In this document: piece by piece, positions 19,525-27,688 of the stretch
Layout of the letters: each line of letters opens with the position of its first letter
Position numbering within the stretch: position 1 is the stretch's first letter
Origin: Streptomyces hawaiiensis
Lineage (GTDB): Bacteria > Actinomycetota > Actinomycetes > Streptomycetales > Streptomycetaceae
Direction of reading: 5' to 3'
Assembly (NCBI RefSeq): GCF_004803895.1
Contig: NZ_CP021978.1
Location: forward strand, 2,294,001-2,358,000
Length of the DNA: 64,000 nucleotides
Program-made: the position numbers and the translations under genes
Notes under the pieces: model-generated
What the model saw: only the letters and a program-made list of their open reading frames with translations
What the model was told of the DNA's origin: nothing
Database searches by the model: none

Positions 19525-20237
19525 CCGCACTCCTCGAGGTCGAAGACCTCCGGGTCTCCTACGGCAAGATCGAAGCCGTCAAAGGCATCTCCTTCAGCGT
19601 CGAAGCAGGCCAGGTCGTCACCCTCATCGGCACCAACGGCGCCGGCAAGACAACCACCCTGCGCACACTGTCCGGCCTGCTGAAGCCCACCTCCGGGAAG
19701 ATCCTCTTCGACGGCAAACCCCTCAACGGCATCGCCGCCCACAAGATCGTCGCCCTCGGCCTCGCCCACTCCCCCGAAGGCCGGCACATCTTCCCCCGCC
19801 TCACCATCGCCGAGAACCTCCAGCTCGGAGCGTTCCTCCGCAAGGACAAAGAAGGCATCGAAAAGGACATCCAGCGCGCCTACGACCTCTTCCCCATCCT
19901 CGGGGAACGCAGGAAGCAGGCAGCAGGCACCTTGTCGGGCGGCGAACAGCAGATGCTCGCCATGGGCCGCGCCCTCATGTCCCAGCCCAAGCTCCTCATG
20001 CTCGACGAGCCCTCCATGGGACTCTCCCCGATCATGATGCAGAAGATCATGGCGACCATCTCGGAGCTGAAGTCCCAGGGCACGACGATCCTCCTCGTCG
20101 AACAGAACGCCCAGGCCGCCCTCTCCCTCGCCGACCAGGGCCACGTCATGGAGGTCGGCAACATCGTCCTCTCCGGAACCGGGCAGGACCTGCTCCACGA
20201 CGAGTCGGTACGCAAGGCATACCTGGGCGAGGACTGA
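19521..20237 (+). CDS. livF: Branched-chain amino acid ABC transporter ATP-binding protein LivF
   Basis: 238 residues, the standard LivF length. Walker A is GTNGAGKTT (residues 37-45), the signature is LSGGEQQMLAMGRALM, Walker B is LLMLDEPSMGLSP, and the switch motif is LLVEQNA. The LivF-specific HSPEGRHIFPRLT segment is present. It is the last gene of the operon. The GTG start overlaps the livG stop. Transcription is closed by the bidirectional hairpin at 20255-20300. Confidence 0.95.
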
Positions 20238-20254
20238 CGTCCCACCCCGTACGC

Positions 20255-20300
20255 CGAGAGGCCCGCTCCCCTTCAGTTCAGAAGGGAAGCGGGCCTCTCG
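20255..20300. terminator. Bidirectional terminator between livF and pdtaR
   Basis: A 13-bp stem (cgagaggcccgct with agcgggcctctcg) continues after one mismatch into 6 more bp around a 6-base loop. It lies between two convergent genes, 17 bp from livF and 10 bp from pdtaR, and can serve both. Confidence 0.85.
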
Positions 20301-20310
20301 CGTCGAGCTC

Positions 20311-20967
20311 TCAGCCCTTGTCGGCCTTCTTCTCGTCGGCGTCCTGAATGACCGCCTCCGCAACCTGCTGCATCGACATCCGACGGTCCATCGACGTCTT
20401 CTGGATCCACCGGAAAGCCGCCGGCTCCGACAGCCCGTACTCCGTCTGCAGAATCGACTTCGCCCGGTCCACCAGCTTCCGCGTCTCCAGCCGCAGCGTG
20501 AGGTCGGCGACCTCCTTCTCCAGCTCCTTCAGCTCCGTGAACCGCGAGACAGCCATCTCGATCGCCGGCACGACGTCCGTCTTGCTGAACGGCTTCACGA
20601 GATACGCCATCGCACCCGCGTCCCGAGCCCGCTCCACCAGATCACGCTGCGAGAACGCGGTCAGCATCAGCACCGGCGCGATGCTCTCCTCCGCGATCTT
20701 CTCCGCCGCGGAGATACCGTCCATCTTCGGCATCTTCACATCGAGAATGACGAGATCGGGCCGGTGCTCACGAGCCAGCTCCACCGCCTGCTCACCATCA
20801 CCGGCCTCACCGACGACGGTGTACCCCTCCTCCTCCAGCATCTCTTTCAGATCGAGCCGGATCAGCGCCTCGTCCTCGGCGATGACGACCCGCGTCGTCA
20901 ACGGAGGCACGTGCGACTTGTCCTCTTCAGGCACGTCAACAGGCTGGGGCGACTCGGGGGCACTCAC
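20311..20967 (-). CDS. pdtaR: ANTAR-domain response regulator (PdtaR type)
   Basis: 218 residues from GTG 20967, which has AAGGAG upstream. The receiver domain (about 25-145) has the acidic pocket EDE (31-33), phospho-acceptor Asp76 (VILDVKMP), Thr103 and Lys125 (YLVKPF). The C-terminal ANTAR domain (about 150-205; RAKSILQTEYGLSEPAAFRWI) binds paired RNA hairpins to prevent termination. In mycobacteria PdtaR works with the PdtaS histidine kinase. No kinase lies here, as is usual. A much longer upstream frame exists only because it reads through the antisense of the tRNA gene. Confidence 0.92.
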   Translation of the reverse strand: MSAPESPQPVDVPEEDKSHVPPLTTRVVIAEDEALIRLDLKEMLEEEGYTVVGEAGDGEQAVELAREHRPDLVILDVKMPKMDGISAAEKIAEESIAPVLMLTAFSQRDLVERARDAGAMAYLVKPFSKTDVVPAIEMAVSRFTELKELEKEVADLTLRLETRKLVDRAKSILQTEYGLSEPAAFRWIQKTSMDRRMSMQQVAEAVIQDADEKKADKG

Positions 20968-21038
20968 GTGGGCTCCTTGGTAGGGGCAGGCCGGTACTGC
21001 TCCCAAGAGCGTACCTAGCTGCGGTAAGGTGGGGGCAC

Positions 21039-21060
21039 GGCGGGTGGCTGCCCGCCTTTG
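21039..21060 (+). terminator. Short hairpin with T-rich tail just before the tRNA
   Basis: Stem ggcggg/cccgcc with a 6-base loop (21039-21056), followed by tttgtttt. It is shaped like an intrinsic terminator but lies only 16 bp upstream of the tRNA 5' end. It could end a short leader transcript or take part in precursor processing. Confidence 0.35.
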
Positions 21061-21071
21061 TTTTGCAGGAA

Positions 21072-21144
21072 GCCCCGGTAGTCCAGCGGAAGAGACACGG
21101 TGCTCAAACCACCGACAGCGTGGGTTCGAATCCCACCCGGGGCA
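21072..21144 (+). tRNA. tRNA-Leu (anticodon CAA) with a short variable loop
   Basis: A 73-nt cloverleaf. The acceptor stem gccccgg pairs with ccggggc. The anticodon arm is cggtg-ctcaaac-caccg, giving CAA, which reads UUG. The T arm is gtggg-ttcgaat-cccac, and the discriminator is A. CCA is not encoded. The D stem has only three good pairs. The variable loop is only 5 nt (acagc), whereas leucine tRNAs normally have a long variable arm. It may therefore be an atypical Leu tRNA or have another identity. A terminator with a T run follows at 21176-21209. Confidence 0.85.
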
Positions 21145-21175
21145 CTTTTCCTTTGATTCCAAGGTCACTCTGAAG

Positions 21176-21209
21176 CGGATGTCCACGTTCTCGTGAACAT
21201 CCGTTTTTT
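21176..21209 (+). terminator. Rho-independent terminator after the tRNA
   Basis: Stem cggatgt/acatccg plus cacg/cgtg, separated by one C-A mismatch, with a 4-base loop, followed directly by six T (21204-21209). This is one of the few classic T-run terminators in the window. Confidence 0.85.
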
Positions 21210-21247
21210 GCTGCGTGTCGCCATGGCCACACTCGCACAGTGGCCTC

Positions 21248-21994
21248 ATGTACGACGTCAGCACACGCAAGCGAGCACTCGCACTGATGACCCAGGGCCG
21301 CAGCCTGAACTCGGTGAGCCGTGAGACGGGCATCTCACGGGCCGCGATCCGCTCCTGGCAGGACCGCCTCGAACCGCTGCCCCGAATGGCGCCTCCGACC
21401 CCGGGGCCGCCCGCCGACGAGTGCGCGTACGCTTACCTGCTAGGCCTATATCTCGGAGATGGTTGCATCAGCGGCCACCCTCGCAGCACCGGCTATTACC
21501 TGAGAATCGCGTGCGCGAACTCATGGCCCGGTCTGATCGAAGCATGCGAGATTGCCATGCGCGCCATCAACCCGACTGGGTGCGCCTCTCGCACTCAGGC
21601 GCAGGGATACGTCTCAGTGGTCAGCTACAGCAGGCACTGGCCGCACTTCTTCCCCCAGCACGGGCCGGGCAAGAAGCACGAACGCCGTATCGTCCTCGAA
21701 CCCTGGCAACAAGTCATCGTCGACGCCTATCCCTGGGAGTTCATCCGCGGACTCATCCACTCCGACGGCTGCCGAATCACCAACTGGACGACCCGAACCG
21801 TTGCCGGTGAGCAGAAGCGCTACGAATATCCCCGGTACTTCCTCACCAACCTCTCGCCCGACATCATCCGCCTCTTCACCACCACGCTCGACTACGTGGG
21901 CGTCGAGTGGAAGCAGGCGAACGCGCGGAACATCTCCGTCGCCCGCAAAGCCTCAGTCGCTCTCATGGACGCCCACGTCGGTCCCAAGTACTGA
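21248..21994 (+). CDS. HTH plus double LAGLIDADG-like protein
   Basis: 248 residues from ATG 21248. An N-terminal helix-turn-helix lies at about residues 5-40 (LMTQGRSLNSVSRETGISR). Two LAGLIDADG-type helices follow: LLGLYLGDG (residues 64-72, acidic Asp71) and FIRGLIHSDG (165-174, Asp173). Their spacing fits a monomeric two-motif homing endonuclease fold. WhiA, the sporulation regulator, also joins this fold to an HTH, but at the C-terminus. It could be a free-standing endonuclease or a regulator derived from one. No good ribosome site is visible, and GTG 21215 is an alternative start. It starts just after the tRNA terminator and ends 5 bp from convergent pyk. Confidence 0.65.
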   Translation: MYDVSTRKRALALMTQGRSLNSVSRETGISRAAIRSWQDRLEPLPRMAPPTPGPPADECAYAYLLGLYLGDGCISGHPRSTGYYLRIACANSWPGLIEACEIAMRAINPTGCASRTQAQGYVSVVSYSRHWPHFFPQHGPGKKHERRIVLEPWQQVIVDAYPWEFIRGLIHSDGCRITNWTTRTVAGEQKRYEYPRYFLTNLSPDIIRLFTTTLDYVGVEWKQANARNISVARKASVALMDAHVGPKY

Positions 21995-21999
21995 CCTGG

Positions 22000-23421
22000 T
22001 TACTCCGCGATGTGGTGGACCCGGACCATGTTCGTCGAGCCGGAGACGCCGGGCGGGGAGCCTGCCGTGATGACGACCATGTCGCCCTTCTCGCAGCGGC
22101 CGGAGCGCAGCAGTAGCTCGTCGACCTGGTCGACCATCGCGTCCGTGGAGTCCACGCACGGGCCGAGGAAGGTCTCGACGCCCCATGTCAGGGCGAGCTG
22201 TGAGCGGGTGGCCTGGTCGGGGGTGAAGGCGAGGAGGGGGATCGGGGAGCGGTAGCGGGAGAGGCGGCGGGCGGTGTCGCCGGACTGAGTGAAGGCGACG
22301 AGGAATTTCGCGCCGAGGAAGTCTCCGATTTCTGCGGCAGCCCGGGCCACCGCGCCGCCCTGGGTGCGGGGCTTGTTGCGTTCGGTCAGGGGCGGGAGGC
22401 CCTTCGCCAGGATGTCTTCCTCCGCCGCTTCGACGATGCGGGCCATGGTGCGGACGGTTTCGACGGGGTGTTTGCCGACGCTGGTCTCGCCGGAGAGCAT
22501 CACCGCGTCGGTGCCGTCGATGACGGCGTTGGCGACGTCCGACGCCTCCGCGCGTGTCGGGCGGGCGTTGTCGATCATGGAGTCGAGCATTTGCGTGGCG
22601 ACAATGACCGGTTTGGCATTGCGTTTGGCCAGTTTGATGGCGCGCTTTTGGACGATCGGCACCTGCTCCAGGGGCATTTCGACGCCGAGGTCTCCGCGGG
22701 CGACCATGATGCCGTCGAAGGCGGCGACGATGTCGTCGATGTTTTCGACGGCCTGTGGTTTTTCGACTTTGGCGATGACGGGGAGGCGGCGGCCTTCCTC
22801 GTCCATGATGCGGTGGACGTCCTGGATGTCGCGGCCGGTGCGGACGAAGGAGAGGGCGATGACGTCGAAGCCGGTGCGCAGGGCCCAGCGGAGGTCGTCT
22901 TCGTCCTTTTTGGAGAGGGCGGGGACGGAGACGGCGACGCCGGGGAGGTTGAGGCCTTTGTGGTCGGAGATGACGCCGCCCTCGATGACCTCGGTGTGGA
23001 CGCGGGGGCCGTCCACCGAGGTGACTTCGAGGCAGACCTTGCCGTCGTCGATGAGGATGCGTTCGCCGGTGGTGACGTCGGTGGCGAGGCCGGCGTAGGT
23101 GGTGCCGCAGGTCTGGCCGTCGCCTTCGGCGCCGTCTTCGACGGTGATGGTGAAGGTGTCGCCGCGTTCAAGGAGTACGGGGCCTTCGGTGAAGTGGCCG
23201 AGTCTGATTTTCGGGCCTTGGAGGTCGGCGAGGAGGCCGACGCTGCGGCCGGTTTCGTCTGCGGCTTTGCGGACCCGGTGGTAGCGCTCCTCGTGTTCGG
23301 CGTGGTCGCCGTGGCTGAGGTTGAAGCGGGCTACGTCCATTCCGGCGTCGACCAGGTTTTTGATCTGGTCGTACGAGTCGGTGGCGGGTCCAAGGGTGCA
23401 GACGATTTTTGCTCGGCGCAT
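22000..23421 (-). CDS. pyk: Pyruvate kinase
   Basis: 473 residues, the normal length. The N-terminus MRRAKIVCTLGPATDSYDQI, the substrate/metal motif MDVARFNLSHGDH, the signature VIAKVEKPQAVENID and the MVARGDLGVEMPLEQVP segment identify pyruvate kinase, which converts phosphoenolpyruvate and ADP to pyruvate and ATP. The C-terminal domain is complete (SGDTARRLSRYRSP, GSPPGVSGSTNMVRVH). It lies alone, convergent with the HTH-LAGLIDADG gene and downstream of a hairpin that closes the SIMPL gene. Confidence 0.96.
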   Translation of the reverse strand: MRRAKIVCTLGPATDSYDQIKNLVDAGMDVARFNLSHGDHAEHEERYHRVRKAADETGRSVGLLADLQGPKIRLGHFTEGPVLLERGDTFTITVEDGAEGDGQTCGTTYAGLATDVTTGERILIDDGKVCLEVTSVDGPRVHTEVIEGGVISDHKGLNLPGVAVSVPALSKKDEDDLRWALRTGFDVIALSFVRTGRDIQDVHRIMDEEGRRLPVIAKVEKPQAVENIDDIVAAFDGIMVARGDLGVEMPLEQVPIVQKRAIKLAKRNAKPVIVATQMLDSMIDNARPTRAEASDVANAVIDGTDAVMLSGETSVGKHPVETVRTMARIVEAAEEDILAKGLPPLTERNKPRTQGGAVARAAAEIGDFLGAKFLVAFTQSGDTARRLSRYRSPIPLLAFTPDQATRSQLALTWGVETFLGPCVDSTDAMVDQVDELLLRSGRCEKGDMVVITAGSPPGVSGSTNMVRVHHIAE

Positions 23422-23521
23422 GGAACGAGCCTATGAGTTACCGACTGGTAGTGAATTGGTCGGGTGTGACCACTCAACAGACTTTGGGTGAAGTGTTATT
23501 GCCAAGTGTTGAATTGTGCGG

Positions 23522-23545
23522 CCGGGTGCTCCGATGAGCACCCGG
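23522..23545 (-). terminator. Hairpin between the SIMPL gene and pyk
   Basis: A perfect 10-bp stem, ccgggtgctc with gagcacccgg, and a cgat tetraloop. It lies 40 bp past the SIMPL stop codon on the minus strand and about 100 bp before pyk. Confidence 0.7.
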
Positions 23546-23585
23546 GGGAATTCGGTCGCGCTTTCGGGAAATCGCCCGGTGGGGA

Positions 23586-24302
23586 TTACAGCTGTGGCGG
23601 CACCATGGTGAAGCGGGCGTTGATCTGGGCGTGGACGCGCTGGCGCTGGGGTTCGAGGTCGAGGGGGGCGGGGGTGTCCTCGGCGTTGCCGGCGAAGGCG
23701 GCGGAGCGCATGCGGCCGGGGGCCTGGGGGTAGGCCGGCGGGGCGCTTTCGGCGCCGATGTCGGCGAGTTCGACGAGGGCGGAGAGGCTGGTGCCGAGGG
23801 CTTCGGCGTATTCGCGGGCGCGTTGGACGGCTTCGCGTACGGCCTTCTTCCTGGCCTCGCGGTGGGCGGGTGAGTCGGGGCGCAGGGCCCACCAGGGGCC
23901 GTCGACGTGGGTGAGTTCGAGGTCGGCGAGGCGGGTGGTGAGTTCGCCGAGGGCCGTGAAGTCGGTGAGTTCGGCGGTGACGCGGACGTTGCCGTGGTAG
24001 GTGCGGACGCGTTCGCCGCGGCCGTGTTTGGTGAGTTCGGGGGTGATGGAGAAGGCGCCGGTCTCCAGGCGTTCGACGGCGTCGCCGTAGGACTTGACGA
24101 GGTCGAGGACGCCGGCGTTGCGGCGGGTGAGGTCGTCGAGGGCGGAGCGGCGGTCGCGGCCGCGGGCGGCGACGGTGATGCCGATGCGGGCGATCTCGGG
24201 GTCGACTTCGAGGCGGGCTTCGCCGCGGACGGCGATGCGGGGGGCCTCTGGTGTGCCGTAGGGGACGGCGGGCTGGGAGGCGTCTGGGGTGGCCGCGGTC
24301 AT
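23586..24302 (-). CDS. SIMPL (DUF541) domain protein
   Basis: 238 residues starting MTAATPDASQP. The SIMPL/DUF541 pattern is visible in RIAVRGEARLEVDPEIARI, VLDLVKSYGDAVERLETGAFSI (in part) and the C-terminal VHAQINARFTMV. Members are often periplasmic or cytoplasmic oligomeric proteins of unknown role. This one has no obvious signal peptide. The start at 24302 was preferred over the frame's first ATG because the upstream 20 residues look non-conserved. It is divergent from the 5'-nucleotidase gene. Confidence 0.75.
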   Translation of the reverse strand: MTAATPDASQPAVPYGTPEAPRIAVRGEARLEVDPEIARIGITVAARGRDRRSALDDLTRRNAGVLDLVKSYGDAVERLETGAFSITPELTKHGRGERVRTYHGNVRVTAELTDFTALGELTTRLADLELTHVDGPWWALRPDSPAHREARKKAVREAVQRAREYAEALGTSLSALVELADIGAESAPPAYPQAPGRMRSAAFAGNAEDTPAPLDLEPQRQRVHAQINARFTMVPPQL

Positions 24303-24411
24303 ACGTCCCACTCTGTCATGTCTGGGCTGGTTGGGGGCTTGGGTTCCGGGAGGTCGAGTCATCAGATCGCAACCTGCCGGGTCTGTTGCGGCCGGTCGTG
24401 GGCGGGTCAGA

Positions 24412-24437
24412 ATCTACGCGCGTTATCTACGCGCGTC
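24412..24437. repeat. 13-bp direct repeat before the nucleotidase gene
   Basis: atctacgcgcgtt (24412-24424) is followed directly by atctacgcgcgtc (24425-24437). Each copy contains the self-complementary acgcgcgt. The pair ends 19 bp before the nucleotidase ribosome-binding site, so it may be an operator or lie near the transcript start. Confidence 0.6.
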
Positions 24438-24465
24438 GTTCCACAGATTCCGCGAGGAGCCAGAC

Positions 24466-26262
24466 ATGCCGTTGAACCGCCGGAAGTTCCTGGAGAAGTC
24501 CGCTGTGACCGGGGCGGGGGTGGCGCTGGCCGGTGCGGTCGCAGCGCCGGGTGCGCAGGCGGCGGAGGCGGAGCGGGGTGCGAAGCGGTACGCGTTCACC
24601 GTGCTGGGGACGACGGACCTGCATGGCAACGTCTTCAACTGGGACTACTTCACGGACAAGGAGTTCGACGACAAGGACCACAACGACATCGGTCTCGCCA
24701 AGGTGTCGACCCTGGTGAACCAGGTCCGCGAGGAGAAGGGCCGCCGCAACACGCTGCTGATCGACGCGGGCGACACCATCCAGGGCACGCAGTTGTCGTA
24801 CTACTACGCCAAGGTGGACCCGATCACGGCCAAGGGCGGTCCGGTGCATCCGATGGCGCAGGCGATGAACGCCATGGGCTATGACGCGGCGGCGCTCGGC
24901 AACCACGAGTTCAACTACGGCATTCCGGTGCTGCGGAAGTTCGAGCAGCAGTGCCGTTTCCCGCTGCTGGGTGCGAACGCGCTGGACGCGAAGACGCTGC
25001 GGCCGGCGTTCGCGCCGTACAGCATGCACCGGCTGCGTACGCCGCACGGGCGGGATGTGAAGGTGGCGGTGCTGGGGCTGACCAACCCGGGTATCGCGAT
25101 CTGGGACAAGGCGAACGTGCAGGGGAAGATGACGTTCCCGGGTCTGGAGGAGCAGGCGGCGAAGTGGGTGCCGAAGCTGCGGTCGATGGGCGCGGACGTG
25201 GTGATCGTGTCGGCGCACAGTGGTTCGTCGGGGACGTCGTCCTACGGTGACCAGTTGCCGTACGTCGAGAACGCGGCGGGTCTGGTGGCCGAGCAGGTGC
25301 CGGGGATCGACGCGATCCTGGTCGGGCACGCGCACACGGAGATCCCGGAGTACTTCGTCACGAACAAGGCGACCGGTCAGCAGGTCTTGTTGTCGGAGCC
25401 GCTGAAGTGGGGGCAGCGGCTGACGGTGTTCGACTTCGAGCTGGTCTGGGAGAAGGGCTGCTGGAAGGTCGAGAAGGTGGGGGCGAAGGTCCTGAACTCC
25501 AACGCGGTGGAGGAGGACCCGAAGATCGTCGGGTTGCTGTCGGACGAGCACGAGAAGGTCGTGGCGTACGTCAACCAGGTGATCGGCACGAACGCGGCGG
25601 AGATGACGTCGGCGGAGGCGCCGTACAAGGACGTGCCGATCATCGATCTGATCAACCACATCCAGGCGGACACGGTGAAGCAGGCGCTGGCGGGCACGGA
25701 GCACGCGGCGCTGCCGGTGCTGTCGCAGGCGGCGTGCTTCTCGCGCAGTGCCCGGATTCCGGCGGGTGAGGTGACGATCCGGGACGTGGCGGGTCTGTAC
25801 GTTTTCGAGAACACGCTGGAGGCGCGTCTGATGACGGGTGCGCAGATGAAGGCGTATCTGGAGTTCTCGGCGAACTACTTCGTGCAGACGGCGCCGGGCG
25901 CCCCGGTGGATCCGGCGAAGCTGACGAACGCGAACGGCACGCCGGACTACAACTACGACGTGGTGAGCGGTCTGACGTACGAGATCGACATCGCGAGGCC
26001 GGCCGGGTCGCGGGTGGCGGATGTGCGGTTCGAGGGGCAGCCGCTCGCGGACGACGCGCAGTTCGTGTTCGCGGTGAACAACTACCGGGCCAACGGCGGC
26101 GGGAACTTCCCGCATGTCGCCGCGGCCCAGTTGCTGTGGTCGAACTCGGACGAGATCCGCAACACCATGATCGCCTGGGTGAAGGCGAAGGGGGCGATCG
26201 ACCCGGCCGGGTTCGCCTCGGTGGACTGGAAGCTGACGCGCGAGGGCACGCCCGTCTTCTGA
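24466..26262 (+). CDS. Exported bifunctional 5'-nucleotidase/metallophosphatase
   Basis: 598 residues from ATG 24466 (GAGGAG upstream). The N-terminus NRRKFLEKSAVTGAGVALAG is a twin-arginine signal, with cleavage likely near AQA-AE. The metallophosphoesterase domain carries the metal ligands in TTDLHGN (Asp51, His53), DAGDTIQG, GNHEFN and GHAHTE. The C-terminal 5'-nucleotidase domain (about 370-570) binds substrate. It should release phosphate from nucleotides or other phosphoesters outside the cell. A 13-bp direct repeat lies just upstream. It is convergent with the N-monooxygenase gene. Confidence 0.92.
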   Translation: MPLNRRKFLEKSAVTGAGVALAGAVAAPGAQAAEAERGAKRYAFTVLGTTDLHGNVFNWDYFTDKEFDDKDHNDIGLAKVSTLVNQVREEKGRRNTLLIDAGDTIQGTQLSYYYAKVDPITAKGGPVHPMAQAMNAMGYDAAALGNHEFNYGIPVLRKFEQQCRFPLLGANALDAKTLRPAFAPYSMHRLRTPHGRDVKVAVLGLTNPGIAIWDKANVQGKMTFPGLEEQAAKWVPKLRSMGADVVIVSAHSGSSGTSSYGDQLPYVENAAGLVAEQVPGIDAILVGHAHTEIPEYFVTNKATGQQVLLSEPLKWGQRLTVFDFELVWEKGCWKVEKVGAKVLNSNAVEEDPKIVGLLSDEHEKVVAYVNQVIGTNAAEMTSAEAPYKDVPIIDLINHIQADTVKQALAGTEHAALPVLSQAACFSRSARIPAGEVTIRDVAGLYVFENTLEARLMTGAQMKAYLEFSANYFVQTAPGAPVDPAKLTNANGTPDYNYDVVSGLTYEIDIARPAGSRVADVRFEGQPLADDAQFVFAVNNYRANGGGNFPHVAAAQLLWSNSDEIRNTMIAWVKAKGAIDPAGFASVDWKLTREGTPVF

Positions 26263-26275
26263 GCCGCGCTGTTCG

Positions 26276-27688
26276 TCACCTTCGGTCGTCGACGAGGGGG
26301 GTCAGTGCCGGTGCCTCGCGGGGCGGCGGGACGTGGCCCCGCTGGGTGAGGCCGAAGGTGGTGAAGGCGGTGCGGGCAGGGAGAGCGTAGGCCTCCCTGC
26401 CCGTCAGGGAGTTGAGGGTGATCGCGCTGCGCCAGGCGGCGAGGCCCAGGTCGGGGGCGCCGACGCCGTGGGTGTGGGTCTCGGCGTTCTGGACGTACAC
26501 GGTGCCGGTGACGGACGGGTCGAGGACGAGCCGGTACTCCTCGTCGACACGCGGCCGTTCCCGGTTGTCGCGGCGCATGTAGGGGTCGAGGCCGGAGAGG
26601 ATCCGGTCGAGGGGGCGTTCGCGGTAGCCGGTGGCGAGGACGACGGCGTCGGTGGTGAGGCGGGAGCGGCTGTCCTGCCGGCCGTGTTCGAGGTGGAGTT
26701 CCACCTTGGTCGTGGCGACGCGGCCGGCGGTGCGGACGCGGACGCCGGGGGTGAGGACGGCGTCGGGCCAGCCGCCGTGCAGGGTGCGGCGGTAGAGCTC
26801 GTCGTGGACGGCGGCGATGGTGGCGGCGTCGATGCCCTTGTGCAGCTGCCACTGGCCGTCGACGAGGCGGTCGCGGGTGGACTCGGGCAGGGCGTGGAAG
26901 TAGCGGGTGTGGTCGGGGGTGAAGTGTTCCAGGCCGAGCTTGGAGTACTCCATGGGTGCGAAGGCCTCGGTGCGGCCCAGCCAGTGCAGTTTCTCGCGTC
27001 CGGCCGGCCTGTTGCGGAGCAGGTCGAGGAAGATCTCGGCGCCGGACTGTCCGATGCCGACGACGGTGACGTGCTCGGCGGTGAGGAGGGCGGCGCGGTG
27101 GTCGAGGTAGTCGGCGGCGTGCAGGACGGGCACGCCGGGGGCTTCGACGAGGGGCTTGAGGGGGTCGGGGACGTAGGGTTCGGTGCCGATGCCGAGGACG
27201 ACGTTTCGCGTGTAGGTCCGGCCGAGGGCCTCGGCTTCTCCGTCGGTGTCGAGTTGAGTGAAGTCGACTTCGAAGAGGTCGCGTTCGGGGTCCCAGCGGA
27301 CGGCGTCGACCTGGTGGCCGAAGTGCAGGCCGGGGAGGTTTTCGCAGACCCAGCGGCAGTAGGCGTCGTACTCGGCGCGCTGGATGTGGAAGCGTTCGGC
27401 GAAGTAGAAGGGGAACAGCCGCTCGCGGGACCTGAGGTAGTTGAGGAAGGTCCAGGGGCTGGTGGGGTCGGCGAGGGAGACCAGGTCGGCGAGGAAGGGG
27501 ACCTGGATGGTGGCGCCGTCGATGAGCAGGCCGGGGTGCCAGCCGAAGGCGGGGCGCTGGTCGTAGAAGACGGTGTCGAGGCCGCCGAGTGGGTGGGCGA
27601 GTGCGGCGAGGGAGAGGTTGGCGGGGCCGATGCCGATGCCGACGAGGTCGCGGGGGGCGTCGGGACGGGGGGTTTGCGCGGGGTTCAT
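26276..27688 (-). CDS. Amine (lysine/ornithine) N-monooxygenase, IucD/SidA/DesB-like
   Basis: 470 residues. The FAD-binding motif GIGIGPANLSLAAL is at about residues 17-30, the NADPH-binding motif VVGIGQSGAEIF near 208, and the family motif ATGYRERPL near 365. Such flavoenzymes hydroxylate the side-chain amine of lysine, ornithine or a diamine such as cadaverine, usually for hydroxamate siderophores. The ATG overlaps the stop of the upstream PLP decarboxylase by 4 bp, so both products are probably made together. No acyltransferase or NIS synthetase (desC, desD) follows in this window. Confidence 0.87.
   Translation of the reverse strand: MNPAQTPRPDAPRDLVGIGIGPANLSLAALAHPLGGLDTVFYDQRPAFGWHPGLLIDGATIQVPFLADLVSLADPTSPWTFLNYLRSRERLFPFYFAERFHIQRAEYDAYCRWVCENLPGLHFGHQVDAVRWDPERDLFEVDFTQLDTDGEAEALGRTYTRNVVLGIGTEPYVPDPLKPLVEAPGVPVLHAADYLDHRAALLTAEHVTVVGIGQSGAEIFLDLLRNRPAGREKLHWLGRTEAFAPMEYSKLGLEHFTPDHTRYFHALPESTRDRLVDGQWQLHKGIDAATIAAVHDELYRRTLHGGWPDAVLTPGVRVRTAGRVATTKVELHLEHGRQDSRSRLTTDAVVLATGYRERPLDRILSGLDPYMRRDNRERPRVDEEYRLVLDPSVTGTVYVQNAETHTHGVGAPDLGLAAWRSAITLNSLTGREAYALPARTAFTTFGLTQRGHVPPPREAPALTPLVDDRR

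Noticed and set aside
20968..21333. A 122-codon upstream extension of the response regulator frame
   Set aside because: It reads through the antisense strand of the tRNA (giving the well-known artefact GWDSNPRCRWFEHR). GTG 20967 has a proper AAGGAG site and opens the conserved protein.
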